From Macquaria australasica (lineage: Eukaryota > Chordata > Actinopteri > Centrarchiformes > Percichthyidae), in assembly GCA_005408345.1 (NCBI GenBank), contig SEMN01000924.1:1-64000 (forward strand): 64,000 nt of DNA, read 5' to 3'. A model generated the notes under the pieces. The model made no database searches. It saw only the letters and a list, made by a program, of their open reading frames with translations, and was not told where the DNA came from. The stretch's first letter is position 1; every line of letters starts with the position of its first letter. Both the position numbers and the translations under genes were made by a program. Shown here in pieces: positions 45,740 to 57,529 of this stretch.

Positions 45740-47156
45740 CTAAGATGAATAGGCACGCCTCTTCAGTGTCGCATGGAGGTCGGGGACAGTGTCTGTGGAG
45801 TGGCAGACCGGGGTGGTGGTTCCCGTCTTCAAAAAGGGGGACCGGAGGGTGTGCTCCAATTACTGTGGTATCACACTGCTCAGCCTCCCCGGGAAAGTTT
45901 ATTCTAGGGTGCTGGAAAGGAGACTACGACCGATTGTCGAACCTCGGATCCAGGAGGAGCAATGTGGATTCCGTCCTGGCCGTGGCACAGCGGACCAGCT
46001 CTTTACTCTTGCAGGGCTGCTGGGGGGTTCATGGGAGTTTGCCCATCCAGTCTACATGTGTTTTGTCGACTTGGAGAAGGCTTTCGACCGTGTCCCCCGG
46101 GGGGGTCCTGTGGGGGGTACTGCAGGAGTATGGGGTACCAGGGTCGCTGCTACAAGCCATCCGGTCCCTATATAACCGAAGTGAGTGCTGTGTCCGCATT
46201 CTCGGCACAAAGTCAAACACGTTCCAAGTGGGTGTTGGACTCCGCCAGGGCTGCCCCTTGTCACCAATTCTGTTTGTGATATTCATGGACAGGATTTCAA
46301 GGCGCAGCCGGGGGGAGGAGAGTGTCCGGTTTGGTGGTCTCAGAATAGCATCTCTGCTCTTTGCGGACGATGTGGTTCTGTTGGCTTCATCGGGCTGTGA
46401 CCTTCAGCATGCACTGGGGCGGTTTGCAGCCGAGTGTGAAGCGGCTGGGATGAGAGTCAGCACCTCCAAGTCCGAGGCCATGGTTCTCAGCCGGAAAACG
46501 GTGGACTGCCCCCTTTGGGTTGGAGGTGAGTTACTGCCCCAGACGGGGGAGTTCAAGTATCTCGGGGTCTTGTTCACGAGTGATGGTAAGATGGAGCATG
46601 AGATGGACAGGCAGATCAGTGCAGCATCAGCAGTAATGTGGGCGTTGTACCGGACCGTGGTGGTGAAGAGGGAGCTGAGCTGGAAGGCAAAGCTTTCGAT
46701 TTACCAGTCGATCTACGTTCCAACCCTCACCTATGGTCATGAGCTTTGGGTAGTGACCGAAAGAATGAGATCGTGGATACAAGCGGCCGAAATGAGTTTC
46801 TTCCGCAGGGTGGCTGGGCTCACCCTTAGAGATAGGGAAAGGAGCTCGGAGTAGAGCCGCTGCTCCTTCGCATTGAAAGGAGCCAGTTGAGGTGGTTCGG
46901 GCATCTGATTAGGATGCCTCCTGGACACCTCCCTTTGGAGGTTTTCCGGGCACGTCCAACTGGTAGGAGGCCCCGGGGCAGACCCAGAACACGCTGGAGG
47001 GATTATATATCTCATCTGGCCTGGGAACGCCTTAGGGTCCCACAGGAGGAGCTGGAAAGCGTTGCAGAGGAGAGGGACGTCTGGACAACCCTGCTAAACC
47101 TGCTGCCACCGCGACCCGGTCCCGGATAAGCGGAAGAAAATGGATGAATGGATGGA
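45740..47156 (+). mobile_element. RTE-type LINE, 5'-truncated, nearly intact RT
   Basis: Encodes in order TGVVVPVFKKGDRRVCSNY, ITLLSLPGKVYSRVLERRL, EEQCGFRPGRGT, CFVDLEKAFDRVPRG, VGLRQGCPLSPILF, LLFADDVVLLASS (catalytic FADD at about 46353-46370) and YVPTLTYGHELWVVTERM, then a C-terminal GRPRTRWRDYISHLAWERL. The ORF has one extra G in a G7 run near 46100 and a small deletion near 46850; otherwise it is open. The 3' end GGATAAGCGGAAGAAAATGG plus ATGAATGGATGG is typical of this fish RTE-like family. No endonuclease region is present. Confidence 0.88.
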
Positions 47157-47157
47157 G

Positions 47158-47445
47158 GTAAGCCAACTGATTGTCATTTCCATACAAGCTCAGATTTGAA
47201 AGTTTAACTATTCATCTCATTTTATAGAAATCTAAGATTTCTATAAAATTAGATGAACAGTTAAACTTATTTTTATTGTTTACAGGTGGACAATTTATTT
47301 TAACTACACAAAGTGGTTTGGCGATTCTAAATCAGACATGAAGCTACTATAGCTGAAAATTAGACTTTTGTCAGCATTATATTTGAACTAACCTTATATA
47401 AGTTAGCAGTAATCTGTGTAATGTATTTACCTTAAATCCTTAAAA
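47158..47445. repeat. interspersed repeat, family D copy 1
   Basis: From AACTGATTGTCATTTCCATA to TGTATTTACCTTAAATCC it is an inverted relative of 61000-61258. Shared words include TTAGATGAACAGTTAA, GTGGTTTGGCGATTCTAAA and TTTGTCAGCATTATA. Also carries a local inverted repeat ATAGAAATCTAAGATTTCTAT. Origin unknown. Confidence 0.65.
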
Positions 47446-47724
47446 AAAAAATTAATTAATTAATTTAAAAAGTCTTATTAAAATCTGTTGAATATTAAAC
47501 ATCTGCATGATTGTATGGGTGTTGAAACAAATAAATATGGAAGTAGGTAAAACGTGCTACTGTATGTAACTTTATTTTTCATAAATAATTATGAGAGGTG
47601 TGCCCTTTTTTTCGCTTCAGCACCTCCCCCCTAAAATGTCTGTGCACGGCGCTGCATGTTGCCTTTCAACTAGAGGCCAGTCATAGACAAGTTATTCTCC
47701 CAATGCAACTTTATTTATAGCACA

Positions 47725-48060
47725 TTTTTCTGGTCAATATTTTTATTGAACTTTCTGATATACAAACAAGTACAAAACAGGCCAACAGACCAAACAGTAT
47801 CAAAAGGGGAAGGCTATGTCATACACTAAAGAAACATAGGGGGAGAACACATCCCCATCAAAGGCAGTGTCATTGTTTTGCACTTCCCTCTATGCAGTAT
47901 ACATTAAAAACATTTAGACACAAACAAATACATAGACGATTTGCTGCTCTGCAGCAAACCTGTGCTCAGCTGGACTGTGGTCAGGTGATTGACATTGCCA
48001 GTTAAAAACATTTCACTCAGACATTAAAAACCCCCACAATCCTTGATTGCCTTTTCTGTA
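47725..48060 (-). mobile_element. possible L1-like 3' end
   Basis: Minus strand ends TCAATAAAAATATTGACCAG, a retrotransposon-like terminus with AATAAA; upstream AGTACAAAACAGGCCAACAG (plus view) resembles the 3' UTR of fish L1 copies. No coding part. Confidence 0.4.
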
Positions 48061-49240
48061 TCACTGTCCTGCTGCACCGCCCTCAAAATAGGGGGTCTGT
48101 GCAGTATAAATAGAACAACAACTCTATACCGTATATGTAAATACCCTCAAGCACCCTTAATGTTGAAAGACAGCACTTTAACCTCAAAGTCATTTGTTTC
48201 ATTTTAAACTCAATGTGCTGGAGTAAAGCCAAAGAAAAACTATTACATGACTGCACTGTAAGCAGAGGTAAAAGGATTTGGGATGCATCTCAGTCTGCCA
48301 CCACCAGAGGGAATCCAACATCATCAGATAATGTTCACTATTGGCCACAGCTCTGGAGTGCACATCCACCTCCTATAGAATGAATCAATGAAGGGCCATT
48401 TCTGGACATTTTGGTGCCCTAGACAAGATGTCCACTGGTGCCCATGAGGGCATTGATTTTTCTCATTATAATTTTTTTAATAATAATTTTATAATATTTT
48501 TTTTATTTTAAATGAAACTTTATGAAGCTTCACTCAACTTCTGTTTTGTCATATCATGAACATCATCTGTCAATTAATATCTACATGCCAGCCAATTTAT
48601 TGGCAGTGCCCTTGTAGCCATTTAATTTGACAAGAGTGGGATTTAGGAATTTGTGTAAACTTATTTCAATTGTATTCCAATGTACACTATTTCTGTTACA
48701 TTAATGAATAATGAAGGATGTTACAATTCCTTTATCACGGAGTTGCATGTTGAAACCATTTTTTAAATTGAGCTCTGTGCTTAGGACTGTTTCAATGAGA
48801 CAATTTATGTTTAGCGACACTGAAAATGTATCTCTATAGGGACTCCCTTTGTTGGTTCCATAGCGCTATGGGGGGAGGGGTTGTTGGTTTGTTAGTAATT
48901 GTTGTATTGTTTTATTTTCTGAGAGACGACTTGAAGAATCCCCTAACAATACATTTAATGAGAAACTGGTGTGAAATTTGTAAATTCTTTGGTCAACAAA
49001 CAGACTTGTCACCTAAAAAACTTCTATGGCTATTACAAACTCAGGAGGGACCCAAACGCAGGACACGGACAGAGTGGACTTTGTTAAGAAAATTGTTTTT
49101 TTTTATTTGTAGTGGTGGGCTGATGGCAGGGAATGGAGATTGGGTGGTAGCAGGAATTGGTGGTGATGGAGGAGCTGGCATGAAAAAGGAATAACTCATT
49201 TAGAAAACTGCAATAAAGAGAGGACTCTTATGTCATTTGA
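48061..49240. other. intergenic, no gene seen
   Basis: The ORF 48826-49194 has no recognisable domain and no homologue I know; I treat it as chance. GGTGCCCTAGACAAGATG near 48411 is a common fish repeat scrap. Confidence 0.4.
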
Positions 49241-49249
49241 GCAGTTAAA

Positions 49250-49640
49250 AGATACCTACAAACTTTCTAACAAGCACCAACTAAGGAATTTCCTCAATCT
49301 TCTTTCCTTTCGTCAAGGATAGTCCAATGTACCCTATGCTAAAGGAGATAAGAAAGGAAGCATTGAAGCACCTTTCCTTAGCATTTAGATAATTCAACCA
49401 GCTGTTATCAAGGCTGCCACATAGATACTTCCAGGTCATTTCACTCAGTCACCACCTGAGGGTCACCCCAGACAGGGCCTGCGACATCATTGTTGCCTGC
49501 ACTGTCCTTCATAACATTGCCTGCTTGAGGAAGGAAAGGGCTCCCAGAGTGGCCTTGGAGATGGACTGGGACAATGCTGCAATATTTCCTGATAACATCA
49601 ATGGCTGGTCAGCGACCAATACGTCATTAATTATTTCTTT
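49250..49640 (+). pseudogene. PIF/Harbinger transposase C-terminal remnant
   Basis: Encodes in broken frames TPDRACDIIVACTVLHNIAC-like sequence at 49463-49530 followed by LRKERAPRVALEMDWDNAA, matching the C-terminus of HARBI1-type transposases (their ...LHNIA motif). The N-terminal catalytic part is lost or unrecognisable. Confidence 0.65.
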
Positions 49641-49837
49641 AACAATGAAGGATCATGTATGTTACTCTTACATGTGCATTTGTATTTTATTGGGCATTGG
49701 TAGCACACAATTTGTGGTATAGGTTTCATAATTGTATAATCCTCCCAAATTATAGTCCCAGTTAACTGGACCAATAACTACACGTATAGTGTACTGTAAA
49801 TTGATTAAACAACAGGGAGAGGACACCACAATGTTTT

Positions 49838-50160
49838 TTAACCATTTATTTTGCTGGGATCACTTGTCTGCTGGGAGCTTGGGAGAGAAAAAAAGTAAGA
49901 ATGATTATACATTGTGTTACAGTCATGCTTACAGTGTGCATTGAAGTGATCACTTACTTCTCTTTCTAGTTTCTGGATTTCCAGCTTCAATTTCCTCAGT
50001 GTCTTTCTTTTTATCTCCATAGGTCCAAGTCCTGCAGTTTTTTTTGTGACATCTGATTTTCACCTCTGCCAACTCAATTTGTTTTTTTTTAAGTGTGTGC
50101 TGTACAGACATCTGACAGTTTGTGAATTCTGTAAAACACATATCAATTAACACAGCAGGA
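49838..50160 (-). pseudogene. possible Myb-like second protein of Harbinger element
   Basis: Minus-strand frames give coiled-coil-like Lys/Glu-rich peptides (KKKQIELAEVKIRC, LRKLKLEIQKLEREV) resembling the C-terminus of the Myb/SANT-like partner protein coded by fish PIF/Harbinger elements. It is convergent with the transposase fragment at 49250, as in such two-gene elements. Assignment is inference. Confidence 0.4.
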
Positions 50161-50689
50161 ATGATGTGGATGTCCTTTAGGTAATACTCACTACGTTGCC
50201 AGGCTGGCTCTTAGGCTGTCCAACATCAGGGACCTGTTACAAATGATATTTTTTATTAAGAATAATATGCGCGCACGGCTCCTCTACATCTACAGGATTT
50301 TGGCAGTGGTATGCTGTCATAACCCAAAAAACAGGATTACATACATTAATCTTACACAGTGATGTGAGCAAATGAATGCTGGGGTTGCAAAAAGGTGGTA
50401 GCCAGCAGGTTAATGATATGACAGTGAACGTCAGCCACCAATAGACTGTCTTTCTACGGTCTGTCTGTAGTCTCCTCTCAGCATCTGCATTTAATTACAA
50501 AATATTTCTTCCACCACTTTGGCGTCTCTCCAGCTGGTGGTGCCAGTTAGAATTATTATGCCCTATACAGTGGACTCAAAGTATCCCACAATGCATCATG
50601 AAAAGTAGTGTACAACCGATGGTCACTAACCAAGCACTATATACCATCATGCATTGCGCTGAAAGAAAAATATCAGACAGGCGAGAGGA

Positions 50690-50800
50690 GAAAACGTTTT
50701 TTCATTTTGCCGGTGAGCTCACTGTATAGTCCTCTACATTGAACTCCCTAGATAGTGAGTAGGGAATAGTGAATGAATGAATGATTTCTGACACAGCCTA
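50690..50800. repeat. Harbinger-like right end
   Basis: TAGATAGTGAGTAGGGAATA then a GAATGAATGA run, and TTTCTGACACAGCCTA, resembles the fish Harbinger MITE terminus (AGGCTGTGTC inverted). The left partner was not found. Confidence 0.45.
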
Positions 50801-50859
50801 TGTTCTATATGCACTTTTGATATGAATATGAATTTAATTTCATACATGACAATACATTG

Positions 50860-50955
50860 ATTTTATCCTTGATTTTCTCTTAATGTAAAGCACTTTGAGC
50901 TGTATTTTGTGTATGTTATGTGCTATATGTAAAGTTTATGATTATTTTTTATTAC
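50860..50955 (+). mobile_element. LINE 3' tail scrap
   Basis: AATGTAAAGCACTTTGAGCT then GTGCTATATGTAAAGTTTAT resembles the 3' terminus of L2/CR1-type fish LINEs. Confidence 0.5.
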
Positions 50956-51359
50956 AAAACCCTGAAGGATTTATCAAAATCAGATGTGTTTGTTTTACCC
51001 TGATTTCAAAAGCCTAATCAAGAGCCTAGGGCTGGAGCGAGGGCTGCAAATTAGCTCGAGTGTGACGCCCTGTATACATGACATCTGTTGTATTTGTGTA
51101 CCTTTATTGTCCCTGATAAACTATACAAAATAACTAACAAATAAACTACTTGCATCCTCTGCACTTGAGTCCTATCTTACATGTGAGCACTTATTATCCT
51201 GTGAGTCTCAGAGAGCAGATAGTGACAGCACATTATTCTGCTGTTCATTCAAAAGCCCACCTCACAACTGCTCCATCCCCATCCCTCCCTCCCCCCGTCT
51301 TCCATTCTCTCCGTGTATCTCTCCCTCTGCTTGCTAATAATACCTCTGTTCAAGCCTGA

Positions 51360-51640
51360 GCATACAGGCCTTTGATGGAGCCGGCCACTCCAGGCTGCCG
51401 TGCGTCAGCTATGACGTCAATGCATCCAAACACACAGGACTCTCTGTGGAGGAGAAGCCTGTTGTGGGTGGGCTAGCTGGGTCTGTTAGCTGCTGCATTC
51501 CTGTAGCTTTGCTAGGTAGCATAGCAGAGTGAATGGCATTGAAAAAAAATGCATGAATGGAGCATGCTGGGCAGCAGGGAGGGAGTGGGAGCTATAGGGA
51601 CAAAGAGGAAGGTGCATGCAGGAGAGGCACAAATCTGTTC
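51360..51640. promoter_or_regulatory. possible regulatory block with CRE
   Basis: Higher GC than its surroundings, no repeat features, and a full palindromic CRE TGACGTCA at 51412-51419. Two A/G-rich stretches follow. Could be a promoter or enhancer; no transcript evidence. Confidence 0.3.
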
Positions 51641-52099
51641 TTCTGATATGATCATCACCTACGCTGTATTTGTATATATAGGTGCCTCTAAGAAAAGTAG
51701 GTTAATGAATGAATGAATAATGAATGAAAGTAGTAATGATCTAAAATGTGTAGTACAATTCACAAATTCACAAGAGTGTTAAGATAATGTAATAAACAAA
51801 TAACAATTGTCTGATAGCCAATCTCACTCTGTTTACATAAATTCATGATTATTCTGTTAATATGATGTATTGATACTACGTACCAGTATGCATATATCTG
51901 TATCAATGTATGTATATGTATACATGTGTATGCATCTGTGTGTGTATGCATATGCGTTCTTCTTACTGTGCACTTAGAGAAGACAGAAGCTAAAAATCCC
52001 AGCTCCCCACCTGTACAAGATTAGAAAAAATAAAAAAGTTCAGAAAAAAGAATAGCAGGCACCCAGTCATTTTGGGACTTTTTCCTAGCCAACATCCAC

Positions 52100-52185
52100 A
52101 CAGAAGGGCTCCAGCCGGCCGGCGCGAACCCAGAACCCTCTTGCTGTTAGGCGACAGTGCTAACCACTGCTCCACCGTGCCGCCC
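52100..52185 (-). mobile_element. SINE family B head, reverse
   Basis: Minus strand reads GGCGGCACGGTGGAGCAGTG, GTTAGCACTGTCGCCTAACA and GGGTTCGCGCC: the A box is good and the B box slightly changed. Body is absent. Confidence 0.75.
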
Positions 52186-52674
52186 CTAGCCAACATCTAT
52201 CTACTAAATAAAGAAGGAGTCTACATGGTTTTTAATAATTTAAACAGAATCTTCAACCATGTTGTCCAGTTCTTTGAACCAGCAGTCAACACAAATAATA
52301 GAAAATTAAAAGCAATCAACCAAATGGTATGACTCAGTGCAGATCTACAAAAGAAACTTAAAACACCAAAAAGACAGTCAACCTGACAATGAGAACAAAT
52401 GACAAATCAAATAGAACTCAAATAAATCCTGAGATAACTGAAAATCCTTCAACACTAATGGGTAAACTTCCCTACATCCTGGGAGAAAGCAGCAAAATAT
52501 GTATCTGCCACAACCTGAGAGAAAACATGAGTCTCTTGATTAATTCTCCTGTGTTGAATAATTTTGTGTGATTTGTGTTTGTTGTCTTATGATTATCTAT
52601 TTTGATAATATGTAATTTGGCTTTGGCAATAATGTATTTAACATTCATGTCAATAAAGCTTATTTGAATTTGAG

Positions 52675-53020
52675 AGTCTGTGTGGGTACCTGTGTTGTAG
52701 CTGGGCTAGCAGCTCTACTAAAAGAGGCTCTTCGGTGTATGTGTCTGTGGGGGAGCGTCAGTACATAACTGTAGCCCTGCTGTTTATTAGGGTTCACATA
52801 TGAAATATACATTGGAGTGCTGCCTTTTACGTCACGGTTAGGGAGAAGCCAATGGGATTCAGCTGAAGTTAACTCTCAAATCCAAGGAGACAGATACAAG
52901 CTAGTTTTGAGCAATAAAAGCAGTTTTTACACACACTAGGGTTAGGGTACACACACAATACACACATGTATTAAACAAAAATCTATGTTTTTATGTGTAC
53001 AGCTGAGTTCCTCTTTTCTA
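52675..53020. repeat. interspersed repeat, family R copy 2
   Basis: Ordered similarity to 41030-41690 (GTGTGGGTACCTGTG, TGTCTGTGGGGGAG, TTACGTCACGGTTAGGGAGA, GACAGATACAAGCTAG, TATGTTTTTATGTGTACAGC). Confidence 0.6.
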
Positions 53021-53082
53021 AATGTGAAGTAGATACTACTGAAGGACTGATCTTCATTGGTTACTTTGGAGAGGAAAGGAGG

Positions 53083-53167
<85 letters not shown>
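53083..53167. repeat. (GATA)n microsatellite
   Basis: About 21 perfect GATA units with no interruption. Confidence 0.97.
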
Positions 53168-53198
53168 TTTACAAATTTAGATAATACTATTCTTTTAG

Positions 53199-53450
53199 GG
53201 TGGTGCAGTGGTTAGCAAGCCTCACGCTTCACAGCAAGAGGGTTCTGGGTTTGAACTCACCGGCCAGCTGGGGCCTTTCTGTGTGGAGTTTGCATGTTCT
53301 CCCAGTGCCTGTTTGGGTTCTCTCCGGGTACTCCGGCTTCCTCCCACAATCCAAAGACATGCAAGTTTGGTTAATTGACGACTCTAAATTGCCCGTAGGT
53401 GTGACTGTGAGCGTGAATGGTTGTCTGTTTCTATGTCAGCCCTTGAAAAA
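53199..53450 (+). mobile_element. tRNA-headed SINE, family B
   Basis: Head GGTGGTGCAGTGGTTAGCAA (A box) and GGGTTTGAACTC (B box with T for C), then GGGGCCTTTCTGTGTGGAGT, GGTACTCCGGCTTCCTCCCA, CTAAATTGCCCGTAGGTGTG. The 3' end after TATGTCAGCCC is missing. This is a very common fish SINE. Confidence 0.85.
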
Positions 53451-53459
53451 AGGGACATA

Positions 53460-54225
53460 AGATTCTTCATGACTCCTCCCTCCCTCTATCCATCTTTTTA
53501 ACTTCACTCTGTGACAAAGTGGGTGAGAACTCTTTTATACTCACCACTTGTCCCTTACATGTTAACCTTACACATTAAACTATATTAGTTTCTACATGTT
53601 TTCATTTTGCTATAATTTACCATTGCTATTGTAACATTACAGCACTTACTATTAGCATTATGTTACAGTTTACATCAAAGCACATGAGTAGGTTAAAGCA
53701 AACACACAACCACAAGTTAGTTTCAGTTACCTTTATTATGTTGCAGGTTTGAACACTGTTTAATTGTTTGTTCTTTTGTTCATACTTACCATTGTTTGTT
53801 TCTTTGTCCGGGAGGGGGCCGTCCAGTTTCCTGATTTTTATGGTGTTGGTGCCAAACCAGGTGGAGGGTTTTCTTCTGAAAAGGAATGTTTCTTTTATGT
53901 GTTTGATGCATGCTAATGTGAGGTGTTGGGAGTACTTACCTTTTATAGAGCCATTTGGAAATGTACATGAATGAGCTTGTAAATGAGTCCAAGAATAGTA
54001 TGGGATGTCCTTGTATTAAGGTTACTGTATAGGTCAACCTTTGTTGTTGGATGTGGATGTGATGGTACTGGCTGCAGCAGTCTAGGTGTTAATTGAACAC
54101 CTTATATAGAGGGGAGAGGTGAGGCCGTGCTGCCATAAACACGTGCCTTTTGTTTGATTTGTTATGAGTTAAATTTCTGACTTATTTTCTTTCACAAGTT
54201 TCACATGACATGGAGAGCATTGTAA
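53460..54225. other. intergenic, no gene seen
   Basis: AT-rich sequence; ORF 53768-53974 has no recognised domain. Confidence 0.4.
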
Positions 54226-54229
54226 ATAA

Positions 54230-54430
54230 ATATTCACCTCTGAGAAAGCAAAATGTCTGCTGAGTCTGCCTACCTACCACCTTCCTTGACATTCGAGCCA
54301 GACTATTCTACACACTCCTTCTTTTAAAAGACTGAAAAGTATTAGAACCGAGACAGCCAGGTTCTGCTACAGCACTTACCCAGAGGCCATCTGTGCCTTT
54401 AACTCCTACATCACTAATGTGCTGCCCTAA
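54230..54430 (+). mobile_element. possible LINE ORF tail
   Basis: Frames give SYLPPSLTFEPD and later YSTYPEAICAFNSYITNVLP before a stop, similar to the C-terminal end of some fish LINE proteins. Decayed; family unknown. Confidence 0.35.
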
Positions 54431-54899
54431 CCCTTATTTCTGTCTATAATACACTGTAAGTGTATGTATACAATAGTATACATTAAAGCTGGTTTGTGAT
54501 ACTAATAACACCCTCATGGGAATGTTTGTTTCTTGATTTATTTACTTTTTAAATTATAATTATAATAAAGGTTTTATTGTTGACTATGGCCATTTTACCA
54601 CTTATTTTATGTACCAGTTACTGGTTACTCTATGTGATGTGAGGTTTTGTTTGTTTTAGTTTTATGTGACCACCAAACCAAATTTCTATAAGCCATGTTG
54701 AAATGGTCATAAAGTATTGGATCTTGAATATGAATCTATTTTTTGCCAAATCATATTCTTGCTTTGTGACTCAATAGAAACTGTTCCATGGCCTTGTACT
54801 GATCCACAACCCTGCAGTTGGTAACCACTGGACTAACATCATCCTGGAAGAATGGATGTTACTAAAATCATGTTATTAAATTCATGGCTCCTTTAGAGT

Positions 54900-56850
54900 G
54901 TTTATTTGCACATATCAGAGAGCCCTCAGACACACTATTCAAGCTTACTCCTGTAGCATGAATACCTTAAAGGGTATAAATATGTAGCAATAATTAATAA
55001 GCCTCAAGGGGCACCAAAATATGCATTGTAAACACATCAACTAGCACAACAGATGAAGTAGAGTGAGTGCACTCAACTTTGGCTATCTAAAATAATCAAT
55101 AGTTATACTAAATAACAGAATTTAACTCACATTAAGTTCACCTCAGGATACCACCTTTAAATAAGGGAAAACAAAAGCCAATTAATTAATTCAGTCTTAA
55201 TTCTGGAGGTTGTTCTTGACTCATAAACCGTGACCGTAATACTTAACATTTCTTTATAAATGATAGGTTTATTGAGCTACTAACTACACACACAACTAAT
55301 AACTACAAAACATACAAATGAATGAATAAATGCAACCATGAATAAAAGAAATGAATACAGTGATTAGACAATTAATTAAAGAATGAGGACCATCATATAC
55401 CAGATAAAGTAGTGAATGATATCTTGGCAAGATGTATTAACTTGTGACCCTGGGTGCTGCCTACTGCTCCTAACACTTAGGACGGGTTAAATGCAGAGAA
55501 TTAATTTCTCTACAGGGATCAATAAAGGATAACTTAACTTAAACACAGGAGACCACTAAGTGGATGAAAACTTTGACCTTAACCAGTGAAATTCATTAAA
55601 TGCACCATTCAGCAGCGGAGAGATTGTTGGGAAGCACTAGGGAAATACCTGTAAAGATTCATTGTCGTTTATATATTGATGGGAGACCTTACTTTACTAT
55701 CCCAGCATTCCCTAATTACTCTTATGCTACAGCATCAACCCCAATATCACAGGTAAAGCAAAGTTTCACCTGGTGGTTCAGATGGCCAGGGGAAAAGTTG
55801 TGCTGGAAGGGGCAGCGGATGGTCAGTGTCGTGTGGAACTCCCTGGAGCTCTCGGCATCCTTGGGCATTCTCGGGTGTGCTCAATCCCACGTGTCAGCTC
55901 GACCAGCCAACCTCTCTCTCTCTGTCTCTCAGCAGGAAGCAGGGTGATAACACCTTTGTTTACCACTGCTTGACTGGGTGTGATGGAGTCGTGGTTGCAG
56001 CATTCAGAGTTTGCTGAAATCAGAGTTCTTTCTCTCAGAGTTGGCTGGATGCTGGCCTTCAGTATGTTTGGTGCGGCTCGGGGACGATTTCTGGTCCAGC
56101 AGCTCGCTTGCCCAAGAGGAACCAAGAGGAAGAGGGCAAAAGGAGCTAAAAGAGGGACATGCAAAAAGAGAGAAGGGCAAAAAGAATGAAGGGCTGACCT
56201 TTAGGCTTCTTCTTGTTTTATAGTCTTCTGTCAAGAGGGGCACGGTGTCCAATGTCCATGGTGTGAAACTTTACTCCTCCCATTCTAAATTTCTCCTATC
56301 TTAGTTGTTTCTTTGTTACCTTTTCTTTCTAAAGAAATTTTTGAAAATGTGGCCTTCTCAGTTGCGGAAAGATACCAAACACATCTAATGAATAAGCATG
56401 TTAAATCACAACTTCCCATTTTTCCTATATTGTTAACTAAAACTCTTACATCAATTAGTGTACATTAAATTTTGCATTACAAACTCCATTCTTTTGTTCC
56501 CTGTATGAGTCCTTGATGAAGTCCAGGGATCACCATGAGCCTGGGATACTGGCCCTTAAGAGGGTTGGTCATGCCATGCCTGTCCTGTCGTAAATTGGCC
56601 AGTTGTCACTAAAGTTTCCATTAGTGTCCTCTGTGAGTCCTTGCAGGCTTGTTACTCGACCCCGAGGTCTTATGGTCAAAGGAAGGTTAAGAAACGTCCT
56701 ATCAGTTCTCTGTGGAGGGAGGGAAATTCTGCGTATTCACACTACACTTCACATCACGAGGATCACATCAGTGTGCTAGTTACTGGTAGAGTCATCATAG
56801 GCTGTGATTATCATAGAGTTTACACAATAACAATAAAGTGAATTCATCTG
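54900..56850. other. unassigned, possibly retroelement-derived block
   Basis: Holds a 115-codon plus ORF (55600-55947) and a Lys/Arg/Gly-rich frame near 56120-56190, neither with a domain I recognise. Composition (GA-rich 56090-56190, AATGAATGAATAAATG near 55317) and many short repeats suggest an old LTR-type or other repeat, but no terminal repeats were found. Confidence 0.3.
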
Positions 56851-57202
56851 AGAAAAGCAAGAAGCAATTTGCTAAATTCCTATAGTGCTGCTGACACCTG
56901 CTGTAACATGATAATGATGATAAGGTGACATGATGATACAGTGTATGATTCCTGTTGTGTTGGATTACAGTGTGTGTGTCAAAAAATAACTGGTGAATTA
57001 GAAAAAAGTGTTCTGGTAGGTTTAACACAGGTTTGTGTCTTTGCTCTCAAAGGTTTTCCCTCTCTCTAGATTCCTGTCTTCCAATGGTATTTTCTAATAA
57101 ATCAACTAATTAAGTGAAAACTGATCTGATGCATTTCAAAAGTTATTTGTTCATAATTGCTCTAATTTTGGTATCCACTCAATGAACTAGCCAGTGTCAT
57201 AA

Positions 57203-57240
57203 TACACACACAGACACACACACACACACACCCCTACACT
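57203..57240. repeat. (CA)n microsatellite
   Basis: ACACACACAGACACACACAC, short and interrupted. Confidence 0.85.
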
Positions 57241-57297
57241 CAGGTTCCTTCCACAGCAACCACACAGTTACTAAGAGACTGATTGCAAAGAGGCAGC

Positions 57298-57327
57298 GTT
57301 TCCATGGCAGCGCCAGTGGCTGAGTCA
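57298..57327. promoter_or_regulatory. X-box-like and AP-1 motifs
   Basis: GTTTCCATGGCAGC (57298-57311) resembles the RFX X-box palindrome GTTGCCATGGCAAC with two changes; TGAGTCA (57321-57327) is an AP-1 consensus. Proximity is suggestive only. Confidence 0.3.
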
Positions 57328-57529
57328 TCTTCACTGCAGTGTGTGCTCTTATGCGAGTGCACGTTTGTTTGTGCATTAGTGTTCATTCATTCATCTTCAC
57401 ACAGTTTTGAATGATCATTAGAATTCTTAAAACCCAAATTATGACGTTTTAAATATGTCTGAGGAACATCAGTGTCAGGTGATACCACAACAGCCTCAGT
57501 TCTGTGGGGATGAGGTTGATGACTTGACT

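Noticed and set aside
48826..49194. 122-codon ORF as a membrane protein gene
   Set aside because: The hydrophobic run is short, no homologue or splice context is recognised, and the region is repeat-rich.
53083..53167. CRISPR-like array
   Set aside because: It is a simple tetranucleotide repeat without spacers; no CRISPR or prokaryotic feature exists in the window.
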